Shown: positions 1-8,662 of the stretch, piece by piece
Position numbering within the stretch: position 1 is the stretch's first letter
How the letters are laid out: every line of letters begins with the position of its first letter
Notes under the pieces: generated by a model
The model's input: the letters and a program-made list of their open reading frames with translations, nothing else
The model's database searches: none
What the model was told of the DNA's origin: nothing
From: Schlegelella_A sp038225015
Lineage (GTDB): Bacteria > Pseudomonadota > Gammaproteobacteria > Burkholderiales > Burkholderiaceae_C
DNA length: 52,128 nt
Reading direction: 5' to 3'
Assembly: GCA_038225015.1 (NCBI GenBank)
Contig: JBBRFB010000007.1
Location: forward strand, 1 to 52,128
Position numbers and translations under genes: made by a program

Positions 1-83
1 GCGTGACGTGCCGAATCCGCCCGTGCGTTCCTCGCGTTGGCTTGACGCCGCAGTTCCATCAACTCGGTCTCGGTCAGTGTCAT
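1..83 (-). CDS. Unknown protein, 5' part only (runs off the left end)
   Basis: The first 27 codons of a gene read leftwards, beginning MTLTETELMELRRQ. A GGAGG ribosome binding site lies six bases upstream of the ATG, which argues for a real start. The visible stretch is short, charged and helix-forming and matches no family I recognise. An in-frame GTG one codon upstream is an alternative start. Confidence 0.5.
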   Translation of the reverse strand, partial: MTLTETELMELRRQANARNARADSARH

Positions 84-94
84 CACGGCCCTCC

Positions 95-125
95 AATAGG
101 GCGTGATTGTACTAACTATTCAACC
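95..125 (-). promoter_or_regulatory. Possible promoter and TTG-N11-CAA dyad ahead of the left-end gene
   Basis: On the minus strand a TACAAT hexamer, one mismatch from the sigma-70 -10 consensus, sits about 25 bases ahead of the start of the left-end gene. The surrounding sequence contains a loose TTG...CAA dyad. No convincing -35 is visible, so this is weak. Confidence 0.25.
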
Positions 126-136
126 GTTACAGTCCA

Positions 137-805
137 CTAGCGGTAGACGCCATCCCAGGCACCGGGCACGAGCCTGGCGGTTTGGCCGTCGTCGCTGGCG
201 ATCGGGCGGTTCAGGCTGAACATCGACTCGGGCGTGACCACGCTGTAGTCCATGTAGCCCAGCCGCGCGATGGGCCGCATGTGTCCAGTCTGCACCAGTC
301 CGTCGCGGATGAATGCATCATCTATGTAGATGCCGACCACCAAGCCAAACACAACGGTGTAGCCGGGGGACTTGGCACCGGCGTGGGCTGGGAGCACCAA
401 GGTCTTCCAGAGCCTGCACTCGAAAGCGGCGGGTGCTTCGGCCACACGGGGCGGCTTCACGTAGACCGATGCCGCTGGCATCAACCCGGCGAGGCGGAAT
501 TCGTCGACGTGCGGCGCCACGGCGGCGGAACTCATGTTCATCGCATCACGCAGCGCCCAAGTTGCCAACGAGCAGGTGAACTCGCCGCTGTCTTCGATGT
601 TCCGCAGGCTGTCCTTAGTGCCGGCCGAGGAGAACATCAGCATCGGTGGGCGGTCGCTCACCGCATTGAAGAAGCTGTATGGCGCCAGATTGGCGAGGCC
701 GTCGCTGCCAATGGTGCTGACCCAGCCGATCGGCCGTGGACCTACCAGAGCCTTGAAAGGGTCGTGGCGCAGGCCGTGCTTCGTTCCGGTGGCGTCGTAG
801 TGCAT
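137..805 (-). CDS. Flavin reductase-family protein (FMN-binding, DIM6/NTAB type)
   Basis: A 222-residue protein with the layout of the flavin reductase-like, FMN-binding split-barrel family. Near the N-terminus it has LVGPRPIGWVSTIG followed by NLAPYSFFNAVSDRPP, the pattern that forms the FMN-phosphate site in this group, and RLGYMDYSVV near the end. Length is normal for a stand-alone flavoprotein. Such proteins reduce flavin with NAD(P)H or act as small flavin oxidoreductases in the cytoplasm; the substrate cannot be told here. No strong ribosome binding site precedes the ATG. It is followed within 54 bases by the left-end gene on the same strand, so the two may be co-transcribed. Confidence 0.85.
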   Translation of the reverse strand: MHYDATGTKHGLRHDPFKALVGPRPIGWVSTIGSDGLANLAPYSFFNAVSDRPPMLMFSSAGTKDSLRNIEDSGEFTCSLATWALRDAMNMSSAAVAPHVDEFRLAGLMPAASVYVKPPRVAEAPAAFECRLWKTLVLPAHAGAKSPGYTVVFGLVVGIYIDDAFIRDGLVQTGHMRPIARLGYMDYSVVTPESMFSLNRPIASDDGQTARLVPGAWDGVYR

Positions 806-1227
806 CGCACAAGCTTACACAGGGCCGACAGGGCGATCATGCGGTCGCGCGAGCCGCGTTCTGGCCACCCCGACTGTTCATCCTTTTCAGGATGCAGGTA
901 GCGCTGCCTGGCGACACGTCAAAACCTAGTGGACGATTTCCTGTTGCTGGAAGCGGTAGCTCGGCGAGCGCGTGGGCATGCTGCAACGCGATCGATTCAG
1001 TGACGTCGATCGCTGGGAGCGTGTAGACCTTCGGTGCGCCGACTCCGAGGCAAGATCGTCGTACGAGCACGCCAGCCGGCGCCACAGCGGACGCTCTCAG
1101 CGAGAGGGCTGGCCGGGCGGCCATCGGGAAGGGTAAGCGAATTGCCAGCTGTAAAGCCGACAGCTTGGCCCTGGCTGATACAGGCCTCCCGAGCGCTGGT
1201 TCCTGAGGACACAGGTGCCGATGTCCT
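806..1227. other. Intergenic stretch with no recognisable gene
   Basis: About 420 bases between the flavin reductase start and the RNB-nuclease stop. The short reading frames here lack ribosome binding sites and any familiar motif. I see no terminator-like hairpin with a T-tract. It may hold gene debris. Confidence 0.5.
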
Positions 1228-2739
1228 TCAGGTAGGGCGCCTCATTGCTCCTGCCGCGGGCGCGATTCCTTCGACCCGGACGAAGTCGATGAAGCCGCGC
1301 TCGACGTCGGTCGAGACCAGCTTGACGCGGATCCGCTGGCCGACGTCGAGCTCGGCGCCGTGCGCCGCGAGCTTTCCCTCCACCGGCGGGTGGAGGATTC
1401 GCACCCACGTATCTCTCGGCGTGCGGCCGGTGACGATGCCGTCGTATTCTTGGCCGACGTGCGACTCGAGGAGCAGCGCCGCCTCCGACTTGCGCATGCG
1501 CCGCTCGACCTTTTGCGCTGCATCTTCCTGGCGGCTGCAGTGCGCTGCCAGCTCATCCAGCTCGGCCAGGCTGTAGGCCGGCGTGCTCCCCGCCAGCACG
1601 GACTTGACCAGGCGCAGCGCGATCAGGTCCGGGAAGCGCCGGTTCGGCGCCGTGGAATGCGTGTAGTCGCGCAGCGCCAGGCCGAAGTGGCCGATGGGGG
1701 TGGTGCCGGGCCGCTCGGCGACGTATTCGCCCGAGCCCATCAGCTTGACGATCACCAGCGACAGGTCCGGGAAGCGCAGCGGATCGGCCTTGCGGCGCCG
1801 GGCGAGAAAGCCCTCAAGCGATGCCGCGTCGGGCATGCTGGGCAGGGACTCGCCGTATTGGCGCGCCACCGTCACTATGCGCGCCCAGCGCTCGGGCGAG
1901 CGCACGACGCGGCGCAGCGACGCGACGCCAGCGCCGGCCAGGAACTGCGCGACGCAGCCGTTGACGGCGATCATCAGCTCCTGGATCAGCTGGCGCGCCC
2001 GGTTCTGCCCCTGCTGCCGGATATCAACCACCCGCTCGCCGGCGAAGACGGCGCGATGCTGGAAGGTCTCGAACTCGAGCGAGCCTTGCGCCTGCCGGCG
2101 CGCGCGCAGGCGCTGCGCCACCGCGTCCTGCGTCCGCAGTTGCCCGTCCATGCCCGCCACCGCTCGCGCGCGCTCGGGCAGGGCGCCGTCACCGTCGATC
2201 CAGGCTGCCACGGCGTCATAGGCGAGCTTCGCCTTGTTGCGCACACAGGCCCGGCGGACCCTGGCATTCGACACCGACGCATCGGACGCGATGGTCATTT
2301 CGGTGACGAGGGCGAGCCGGTCCTGGTCGGGATTCAGCGAGGTCAGGTCGGTCGACAGGCGTTCGGGAAGCATCGGAAAGACCTTGGCCGAGGTGTAGAC
2401 GGAGGTGGTGTTGACCCTCGCGTGCTCGTCGATGGCCGAGCCCTTCCTGACCAGGGCATCGACGTCGGCTATCGCCACGAGGATCCTGACGCTGCCGTCG
2501 GCGAGCGTCTCGCATGCGGTGAGCTGATCGAGGTCGAGCGAGTCGTCGTTGTCGATCGAGCACCACGGCAGCGCCGTGAGATCGCTGATCTGCGGGCCTG
2601 TGTCGCGGCCCGGGCCGGTGATCGTGGTCAGCTCCTGCGCCACGGCCGGCGGAAACTGAGGGTCCAGGCCGCGCTCGATCATCGCCTTGGTGGCGAGGCG
2701 AACCAAGTCGTTGCGGCGATGCGTTTGCTGGCCGTCCAT
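1228..2739 (-). CDS. RNB-domain exoribonuclease (RNase II/R family)
   Basis: From the ATG at 2739 the protein has 503 residues. The catalytic RNB domain starts near residue 40 and carries the acidic metal-binding motif IDNDDSLDLDQ at about 62-72, the signature of the RNase II/R active site. The C-terminal part after about residue 420 (DGIVTGRTPRDTWVRI...) fits an S1-like RNA-binding barrel. The N-terminal cold-shock domains of classical RNase II/R are missing, as in the shorter RNB proteins of betaproteobacteria. It is expected to degrade RNA 3' to 5' in the cytoplasm. I chose 2739 because the conserved part begins there and GGGA precedes it; the frame stays open to 2823 as an alternative. 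Confidence 0.85.
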   Translation of the reverse strand: MDGQQTHRRNDLVRLATKAMIERGLDPQFPPAVAQELTTITGPGRDTGPQISDLTALPWCSIDNDDSLDLDQLTACETLADGSVRILVAIADVDALVRKGSAIDEHARVNTTSVYTSAKVFPMLPERLSTDLTSLNPDQDRLALVTEMTIASDASVSNARVRRACVRNKAKLAYDAVAAWIDGDGALPERARAVAGMDGQLRTQDAVAQRLRARRQAQGSLEFETFQHRAVFAGERVVDIRQQGQNRARQLIQELMIAVNGCVAQFLAGAGVASLRRVVRSPERWARIVTVARQYGESLPSMPDAASLEGFLARRRKADPLRFPDLSLVIVKLMGSGEYVAERPGTTPIGHFGLALRDYTHSTAPNRRFPDLIALRLVKSVLAGSTPAYSLAELDELAAHCSRQEDAAQKVERRMRKSEAALLLESHVGQEYDGIVTGRTPRDTWVRILHPPVEGKLAAHGAELDVGQRIRVKLVSTDVERGFIDFVRVEGIAPAAGAMRRPT

Positions 2740-3153
2740 GGCGTCCCTGCGTCGTTGATACGCTACGCCGAGACGGCATTTTGGATGAAAGGGGGCATCC
2801 AATTCGAGTTGCGCCAGCGCCATCCATAGGCACTACTTGGAGCCAAGGTTAGTGTGGCAAGGGAAGGGCCCGCCCGCTCTGGGGACGTGCGAGTGTCGGT
2901 CTGCTGTGCGGTTGCCGCCTGTCGTGGCAAGCCTGGGGACTTCCGCTCCCCGACACACACTGGTCGTTTCACCATAGAGACGCACGCGAAGTCACCGTCC
3001 GGTTTTAGGTGAGCAAGAGAAATTTCGGAGGCACCCAGCGGCGTCACCCGATCGAATGTCCGAAATTCCTTCATCATGGTTGGATTCGCTGGTGAAGCGG
3101 CGTGACCGGAAACACGCGAAGGGGTTGCATCCAAGAGCGTCGCTCGTGGATGA
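2740..3153. other. Intergenic stretch with no supported gene
   Basis: About 410 bases between the transglycosylase stop and the nuclease start. A minus-strand frame beginning MMKEFRTFDR near 3078 is open but resembles no family and lacks a clear ribosome binding site. Base composition looks somewhat less GC-rich than the flanks, consistent with a promoter region or degraded gene. Confidence 0.45.
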
Positions 3154-4443
3154 CTACCGCGCCTCCAACTGCTGCAGTAGTTCCAAGCTGGGATAGCCGT
3201 CGGCGGGCAATCCGGCACTGCTTTGATAGCGGCGAAGTGCGCCGCGCGTGTTCGGTCCCATCACGCCGTCAGGGGTTCCGCTGTCGAAGCCGCGCTGGTT
3301 CAACGCCCTCTGCAGCGTCTTCAATTGCTGGCGCGAGAGGGCGACCTGGTCACGAGGCCATGTCGCCTGCACGTCAGGACCGCCTGCAAGGCGTTGCGCA
3401 AGGAGACCGACCGCCAACGCGTAGCTGGTCGAGTTGTTGTAGCGAAGGATGACTTGGAAGTTCGGTCCGACCAAGAAGGCCGGCCCGCTGGCACCCGCGG
3501 GAAGCAGGACCATGGCCTCGGCGGATTGCGGCAGTGGCACACCGTTGGTGGTTTGCACGCCTTCGGCCGCCCACAGCGAACTGGGCTGTCGCACCGCGAC
3601 GTCGGCACGACCGACATCGAACCCCGGCGGTAGCCGGACCTCGACGCCCCAAGTTTGATCCGCCTGCCATCCCGAGCGCGCGAGGAAGTTCGCGGTCGAG
3701 GCCATGACATCGGACATGCTGCCCCAGATGTCGCGCCGACCATCACCGTCAGCGTCCACCGCATAGTTCAGAAAGACCGACGGCAGGAACTGGGTCTGGC
3801 CCATGGCGCCGGCCCAGGAGCCAACCATCTGTAGGCGGTCGATGTCGCCGTTTTGGAGAATCCTCAGTGCGGCGAGGAGTTGGCTGCGGGCCCAAGCCTC
3901 GCGCCGGCCTTCGAAGCCCAATGTGGCCAGCGCATCGATGGTCGCAATGCTGCCGACGTTGTTGCCGTAGTCGCTCTCGACACCCCAGATGGCGACCAAG
4001 ATGGCAGGCTGCACGCCGAAGCGCGCGGCCGCAGCATCGACTTCGGCACGATATTGCAGCCCTCTCTCCTGGCCCAGTGCAATGCGTTGCGGCGACACGG
4101 CGCTGTCGAGGTAGCTCCAGACCGTGCGCGTGTATTCGGGTTGCGCCCGGTCCAGTTCGACGACGCGAGGCACGTAGCGGACATCGGCGAACGCGACATT
4201 CAACGTCGCCTCGCCGATGCCAGCCGCGGTTGCGCTGCTGCGGAAGTCTGTCACCCAGCGCTCGAACGCCCTCTCCTGCCGATTGGCATCGGCGGCGGAA
4301 ACGGCGGAATGTCCGGCAGCGGCCGAGGGTGGCGGTAGTGGCGCCTGCGTCGGCTGGGTCGCGCAACCTGCGAGGAGCGCGACCGCCAATGCCATGGCAG
4401 TAGGCGCAGGACTGCGCCCTGAGGAAGAGTCGGGTCTGGACAT
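3154..4443 (-). CDS. Lytic murein transglycosylase (MltB-type) lipoprotein with peptidoglycan-binding domain
   Basis: About 430 residues. The N-terminus is a lipoprotein signal ending in the lipobox LLAGC, so the mature protein is probably anchored to the outer membrane on the periplasmic side. The SLT_2/MltB catalytic domain follows; IWGVESDYGNN contains the expected catalytic glutamate (near residue 156), and GAMGQTQFLPS and DADGDGRRDIW are further family blocks. The last 60 residues (LKTLQRALNQRGF...GVMGPNTRGALRRYQ) are a PG_binding_1 domain. The enzyme cleaves the MurNAc-GlcNAc bond of peptidoglycan to form 1,6-anhydro ends. The ATG at 4443 follows GGGGAGG with almost no spacer, so the true start may be the internal Met just before the hydrophobic segment. 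Confidence 0.93.
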   Translation of the reverse strand: MSRPDSSSGRSPAPTAMALAVALLAGCATQPTQAPLPPPSAAAGHSAVSAADANRQERAFERWVTDFRSSATAAGIGEATLNVAFADVRYVPRVVELDRAQPEYTRTVWSYLDSAVSPQRIALGQERGLQYRAEVDAAAARFGVQPAILVAIWGVESDYGNNVGSIATIDALATLGFEGRREAWARSQLLAALRILQNGDIDRLQMVGSWAGAMGQTQFLPSVFLNYAVDADGDGRRDIWGSMSDVMASTANFLARSGWQADQTWGVEVRLPPGFDVGRADVAVRQPSSLWAAEGVQTTNGVPLPQSAEAMVLLPAGASGPAFLVGPNFQVILRYNNSTSYALAVGLLAQRLAGGPDVQATWPRDQVALSRQQLKTLQRALNQRGFDSGTPDGVMGPNTRGALRRYQSSAGLPADGYPSLELLQQLEAR

Positions 4444-4682
4444 CCTCCCCAATTCTGTCCTTCATTCGAAGCCGCACCGAACCCGCGACGCCGCTGTTTG
4501 CCTAGGCCAGATGACGCCACGCGAAGGACCGGTTGTGCCCGGGCCGAACTGACCATGCCAAGCCGCGGCGGAAGTTGACGGGGTCCGACCTAAGGGTCGA
4601 AAAGTCAGTCGATCTCCCTGCCAGGCAGCGGACTGCTAGAAGGACGCCTGCTTGACAAGGGTGGCAAAACTCCTGGGAGGAG

Positions 4683-5822
4683 TCAAGACGGTTTCGAAAG
4701 CCCGAGCGACTCGTTTCGTCTGTCGTCGTTCATCGAGCGCTTGGACTCGACCGCGTACACCTGAATCGACGCGGCGCGGCCTCGTAGCCGCACGGCGCCG
4801 AGGTCCTCGCGCACGAAGCCGTCGAAGTCCGCCAGCCGCTCCAGCGCGTCGCCCGAGATGAGGAACTGGCGTTCAAGGTCTCTTGTTGCCTGCTCGATAC
4901 GTGACGTGGTGTTCATGACGTCGCCGTGATAGACGATTGCACGCCTGCTGCCCCCGACTTCGCCGGTGATGACAGGGCCGGCATGCAGCGCACCGTGCAG
5001 GCGCGGAGCCGCACCGAACTCTCGCTCGAAATCGGGCGCGGCCCGAGCAAGCGCCTGTTCGATCGCGAAGAAGCAGGCGACCGGCCGAGCGTCGGTGCGC
5101 CCTTGCGTCACCAGCCATGTGATCACGATTTCGTCGCCGACGTATTGATAGATGTCGCCTCCGTGATCGTCTATCGGGTCCGAGGCAAGCCGGAACACCT
5201 CGCCGAGAAAGCGATGGATAGCCTCCGGGCCGATCCGTTCGGTGAGTGGCGTCGATCCGGCGATGTCGACGAACAGAAAGAATCGCTCTTCCATGCGGGA
5301 GCGGTGATAACGGCCGAACACGATGTCGCGCAAGGTACGTTCGCCGATCAGGCGGCCTACCTGGAGCACGAGGACAGCGAGGCCCACGGGCAAGAACGTG
5401 CGTGCCGTCCTTGGCGCGACCGGGGCATGGATATGCGCGGAGATCGCCGCTGCGAGATCGGGGTCGAGCAAAATCGGGGCTCCGGCGACAGCCCGCCAAC
5501 CGAACCCTCCTCCGACGACAAGCGTGATCACACCGCCGTAGGCGAGCACCTTCATCGCGAAGGTGAAGAGGAACGGCACCCGTTCGAGCGCATGACCGAG
5601 GCGCGTCGGCGACAGGAAGATCTCGGCGCCAAAGATCACGCAGACGATCGCAACGCCGTTGATCGCGCCCGCCACCGCGCCGAGCATTGCGCCAGGAAGC
5701 GGGGCGTCACGGAACCCAGATCCAGTAGTGCCCCCGAACAAGGCGCCGACAACGAGACCCGCAGCGATTGCGCGGAGGAAGAGTGCGACACGACGTCGTG
5801 TTCCCGCCCGCATCTTCGACAC
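4683..5822 (-). CDS. Membrane-anchored class III adenylate/guanylate cyclase
   Basis: 379 residues. The first half has several hydrophobic segments, about four membrane passes, with the soluble domain starting near residue 170. That domain is a class III nucleotidyl cyclase: FLFVDIAGSTPLTERIG carries the first metal-binding aspartate, and DIYQYVGDEIVITW the second. The family makes cAMP or cGMP in the cytoplasm under control of the membrane part. GTG at 5822 or ATG at 5813 could start it. It stands alone between a transglycosylase and an integrase remnant, so the context does not indicate its signal. A second, soluble FHA-linked cyclase lies at 42.6 kb. Confidence 0.88.
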   Translation of the reverse strand: MSKMRAGTRRRVALFLRAIAAGLVVGALFGGTTGSGFRDAPLPGAMLGAVAGAINGVAIVCVIFGAEIFLSPTRLGHALERVPFLFTFAMKVLAYGGVITLVVGGGFGWRAVAGAPILLDPDLAAAISAHIHAPVAPRTARTFLPVGLAVLVLQVGRLIGERTLRDIVFGRYHRSRMEERFFLFVDIAGSTPLTERIGPEAIHRFLGEVFRLASDPIDDHGGDIYQYVGDEIVITWLVTQGRTDARPVACFFAIEQALARAAPDFEREFGAAPRLHGALHAGPVITGEVGGSRRAIVYHGDVMNTTSRIEQATRDLERQFLISGDALERLADFDGFVREDLGAVRLRGRAASIQVYAVESKRSMNDDRRNESLGLSKPS

Positions 5823-6100
5823 TTCAGGAACGCATCAAGATGGAAAATCTCCCGCCACGGATGCTTCCAGATCAGCTCACCGGCAGCCCCGCGGTGCGTA
5901 AGGTGCAATTGTGCGCTGGGTCTGGTGATACCTCGAGCTCTCCGGCGACCTGACGCCGGTCCGTTCGTTGCCGCGTAAGCGGCCGGTCGCCACCGACCGT
6001 TCATGGCCGGGAGTGTGAGTACGTCGCAGCACCCGAAAGTTGCCGTTCGCCGTAGCGGCGTTCGACCGACTGCTCTCGCGGAGCTTCGGCGGCCTGGGTT

Positions 6101-6187
6101 GTTTAGGTTCGTGAGACACCCGCCCGTCGCGCAAGCAAGCGCGTCGATGCGGCCCGGACTGAGGGCGGGTGTCTCACAAACCTGAAC
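6101..6187. repeat. 25-bp inverted repeat with 37-base loop beside integrase remnant
   Basis: The arms are 6101-6125 and 6163-6187. Twenty-three of 25 positions pair; the core GTGAGACACCCGCCC is perfectly repeated. The loop holds a smaller GCGC-rich palindrome. The element begins ten bases after the stop of the recombinase pseudogene. It could be a transcription-stopping hairpin, a recombinase recognition or attachment element, or a small non-autonomous element. There is no T-tract, so it is not a standard terminator. Confidence 0.75.
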
Positions 6188-6197
6188 AGCGAGCGCC

Positions 6198-6421
6198 CTA
6201 CCTATCGCTCGCGACTTGGACCTCGGTCCGCTCTGCCATTTCGAGTACGTCGTCCACCTCGATGCCGCGGTAGCGAACCGTGCACTCGAGCTTCGTGTGC
6301 CGAGCAGCAACTGCACCGGTCGCAGGTTCTTCGTTCACCGGTCGATCAACGTCGCCTTGGTTCCCCTGATCGAATGCGTGCCGTACGCCCGTGCTTCAGG
6401 CCAGGGGTTTGTCTCAAGGTC
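6198..6421 (-). pseudogene. Tyrosine recombinase (phage integrase family), degraded 3' fragment
   Basis: Read from 6385 downwards, one frame gives YGTHSIRGTKATLID, then an in-frame TGA, then TKNLRPVQLLLG. A single-base loss then moves the reading to HTKLECTVRYRGIEVDDV and on to a TAG at 6198. This is the C-terminal end of a tyrosine integrase: the box II R/H region, the LLLGH block and the HTKLE...VRY tail, but with the catalytic region interrupted. Everything upstream of about 6421 is missing because the next gene's stop abuts it. The gene is therefore dead, with at least one nonsense and one frameshift mutation. It marks past insertion of a mobile element at the left edge of the decayed region. 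Confidence 0.85.
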
Positions 6422-6448
6422 CAACGATCGGCCGAGCCGGGCTTGCTT

Positions 6449-7066
6449 TCAGCAGTTCACTGGCGCGAGCACCATCCGCGTCTGACGGTCGAACCGGATC
6501 GGCGGGAATACGACCAGGACCTCGTCGACGGTCAGATCCGGCAGCTGGAGCCAGAGCGGACGGGCGTGACCCGTCGATATGAATGATGCGATCCAGTAGT
6601 GCCGAATCGGCAGGAACGGTCGCCGTCCAGTCGGAAGCGGTGGCAGCTGCAAGTCGTCCATCAGCAGATCTGGAGGCCGAAGTCCGGCACGCCGAGTCGG
6701 ACTGTCCTTCCATCCGAACGGATCCGCGCGATCCGAAAGATCGATCGCGTCGATGACGCCGATCCGCGGTCGGCTACCGTCGCGCGCATCGACTGCGATC
6801 TCGCGGCTCGCGAGGCGCACCCGATGACCGCGGCCGACGTCGTAGCGCAGGTGAACCACTTCGTCGTCGCCACGGCTGCGGATGTCGGCGAGCACCTCGA
6901 TGCCGGCCCGGCTAACGACCAGTCCTTCTGGCACGACGCCGAGCGAGCAGCTGTTGTAGGAGAGACGCCCTGCGCCGGGATCACCGACATAGAAGGTGAC
7001 TGGCAAGGGAGCGCAACCTCCCATCACAACAAGGCCTGCGACGACGGAAACGATTCGTGCTCGCAT
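6449..7066 (-). CDS. Hypothetical lipoprotein
   Basis: 205 residues from the ATG at 7066, which has GGAG six bases upstream. The N-terminus is positively charged, then hydrophobic, and ends in VMGGC, a workable lipobox, so export and lipidation are likely. The mature part is a mixed beta-rich sequence without a motif I recognise. The C-terminal part, with WLQLPDLTVDEVLVVFPPI, is predicted to be extracytoplasmic. A frame open to 7132 gives a longer form but lacks a signal peptide at the correct place. Its stop lies only about 30 bases from the recombinase remnant. Confidence 0.65.
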   Translation of the reverse strand: MRARIVSVVAGLVVMGGCAPLPVTFYVGDPGAGRLSYNSCSLGVVPEGLVVSRAGIEVLADIRSRGDDEVVHLRYDVGRGHRVRLASREIAVDARDGSRPRIGVIDAIDLSDRADPFGWKDSPTRRAGLRPPDLLMDDLQLPPLPTGRRPFLPIRHYWIASFISTGHARPLWLQLPDLTVDEVLVVFPPIRFDRQTRMVLAPVNC

Positions 7067-7321
7067 GTAGGCTCCAGGAGTTACAAGCCTCCAGTCTGCG
7101 TCGGACGAGTCATCGACGCCAAAAGTTTTCACTTCGTCGCACCTGCCGCTACGACGGGTGCAGCCTCGCGCAACGTCGGTGGTAGGAACAAAGTAATTTC
7201 TCCCCTATGCAGCCGATTACTTCGTGCACAGAGAGAGATTCGCAGGTAGGTTCACTGCGCTCTCGCGACGCCCGAGAGCGGACATACGCAATCGTCTGCT
7301 CGTGGCCGACTCCGAACCTTC

Positions 7322-7650
7322 ATGATCCGCGCCGACGGCCGCCGGCGAGGCCGACGAGGCCCAAGTAGAGCGCCACGAGGGACGGCTCCCGTGGTCTGCC
7401 CGAGCAGCCGCGCGATCGCGATCACGCCGCTGCGCTCGGGCGGCGCGCTCGACATCAGCGCATGCAGGTTGGGCGACTGGAAGAAGCCGAAGCCGGCACC
7501 GCAGACGGCCATGCGCACGGCGATGTCGGCGACCGAGGGGTCGGCCGGCAGCCAGGCGAGCGAGGCCAGGCCGGCACTGAGGACGACGAGGCCGCCGCCG
7601 CCGAGCGCTCCGGAGGGGTAGCGGTCGGACAGGCGACCGGCCAGCGGTGC
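7322..7650 (-). pseudogene. MFS transporter, 3' fragment
   Basis: The minus-strand translation VIAPLAGRLSDRYPSG, then a hydrophobic stretch, then GFGFFQSPNLHALMSSAP and IARLLGQTTGA are typical of the last third of a drug-type major facilitator transporter. A frameshift near 7385 is needed to continue into LVALYLGLVGLAGG before the TGA at 7322. The 5' two thirds are absent: at about 7650 the sequence switches to a transposase on the other strand. The gene cannot make a functional transporter. Confidence 0.75.
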
Positions 7651-7884
7651 GATGACACGCGCCGCATCGCCAGGTCGCTCGGCCTGACGCCGATCAACAC
7701 GCCCGTCTGCAGCCCGCAGAGCAACGACATGGCCGAGAGCTTCGTCAACACGTTCAGGCGCGACTACGAGAGCCGTATGGACCTCACCGACGCGCCCGCC
7801 GTCGTCGCACAGCTTGCTGCGGCCTTCGAGCACTTCAACGAGGTTCATCCTCACTCGAGCCTGAAGATGAGATCGCCGCGCGAG
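7650..7884 (+). mobile_element. IS3-family transposase (OrfB) 3' fragment
   Basis: The frame reads DTRRIARSLGL, then TPINTPVCSPQSND and MAESFVNTFRRDYESRMDL, ending HFNEVHPHSSLKMRSPRE. This is the C-terminal end of the rve/DDE domain of IS3-group OrfB; the glutamate in MAESF is the third catalytic acid. The first two acids, OrfA and both insertion-sequence ends are missing. It lies between an MFS fragment and an FtsX-type permease fragment, so it probably marks the event that joined them. Confidence 0.85.
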
Positions 7885-7885
7885 T

Positions 7886-8126
7886 GTCTTCCTGTTGCAG
7901 GGCGGCCTGCTCGGCTTCCTCGGCTCGCTCGCGGGGTCGGCTCTAGGCGTCGCTGCGCTGACCGCCTGGCAGCGCTGGGCGCGCAATCCCGACGGCACCG
8001 CTCGTGATCGATCCGGTTCTGTTCAGCGCGGCGCTCGTCCTGGCGACGGTGACGGGGCTCGTTGCCGCCGTCGCCCCCGCGCTGCGAGCCGCCCGGCTCG
8101 ATCCGGTGGAGGCGATCGGTGGCTGA
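7886..8126 (+). pseudogene. ABC transporter FtsX/MacB-type permease, 3' fragment
   Basis: Frame one gives VFLLQGGLLGFLGSLAGSAL; after a small deletion near 8000 the reading continues in frame two as VIDPVLFSAALVLATVTGL and ends RAARLDPVEAIGG with TGA at 8124. This is the last part of an FtsX-like lipoprotein-export or macrolide-type permease with its final transmembrane helices. The 5' part is lost at the junction with the transposase remnant. Its stop overlaps the start of the following ATPase gene by eight bases, the arrangement of the original operon. Confidence 0.78.
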
Positions 8127-8355
8127 GTCCCTTGTGGCCGTGGTGAGTCTGCGCGGCGTGATCAAGTCGTTCAACGTCAGCCTGCCGAATGAGACCGAGG
8201 TGCTGCACGGCGTCAACCTCGACTTGAGCCGCGGCGAGTTTCAGGCGGTGATGGGGCCCTCGGGGTCGGGCAAGAGCACCTTGCTGAACATCGTCGGCCT
8301 GCTCGATCGGCCGACGCACGGCACGCTCGCCATCAACGGCACCGAGACGACGATG
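8119..8355 (+). pseudogene. ABC transporter ATP-binding protein (LolD/MacB type), 5' fragment
   Basis: GTG at 8119 starts VAESLVAVVSLRGVIKSF, leading to the Walker A motif GPSGSGKST and then LLNIVGLLDRPTHGTL. About 80 residues are kept. Homology ends near 8355, where the sequence switches to the inside of a lipoprotein gene on the opposite strand. Signature, Walker B and H-loop are all absent, so no ATPase activity is possible. It was the partner of the FtsX-type permease fragment just upstream. Confidence 0.8.
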
Positions 8356-8606
8356 CTGCCGTTCGGCGCCAGCCTCCCGACGACGTCGGGGTATGAGATC
8401 TGGCGCACGTTTCCCGCTCCGATGTCGAAGCCCACGGCCTTCAAGTCTGCGGCGGTGCTCGTGTAGGGAACGATTCGCTCGAACGACTCCTGCGCGGCGG
8501 CGAAATCTGCGAATGACGCGCGCGAATCGACGCTCGCGTCCGGAAGCAGATGGTGCGCACAGCCCGCAAGGAGCGCCAAGGGGGTGAGCAGGACCAGCCG
8601 ACGCAC
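8356..8606 (-). pseudogene. Lipoprotein, 5' fragment
   Basis: From a GTG at 8606, seven bases after an AGGTGAG ribosome binding site, the frame reads RRLVLLTPLALLAGC, a clear lipoprotein signal. It continues with FADFAAAQESFERIVPYTS and LKAVGFDIGAGNVRQISYP, a pattern seen in small uncharacterised betaproteobacterial lipoproteins. The frame runs without stop into the antisense of the ABC ATPase fragment at about 8356, so the 3' part is lost. GTG at 8618 is an alternative start. Confidence 0.55.
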
Positions 8607-8662
8607 GAAAACTCTCACCTGCCGAGCTTTGCCGATGCGGGTGCGCGCGCCCTTGACCGCTG

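Noticed and set aside
2763..3078. Minus-strand frame starting MMKEFRTFDR
   Set aside because: No ribosome binding site, no family resemblance, and it runs into the nuclease gene in a different frame.
6101..6187. Integron attC site
   Set aside because: The inverted repeat lacks the RYYYAAC and GTTRRRY end motifs and the recombinase remnant is not an integron integrase.
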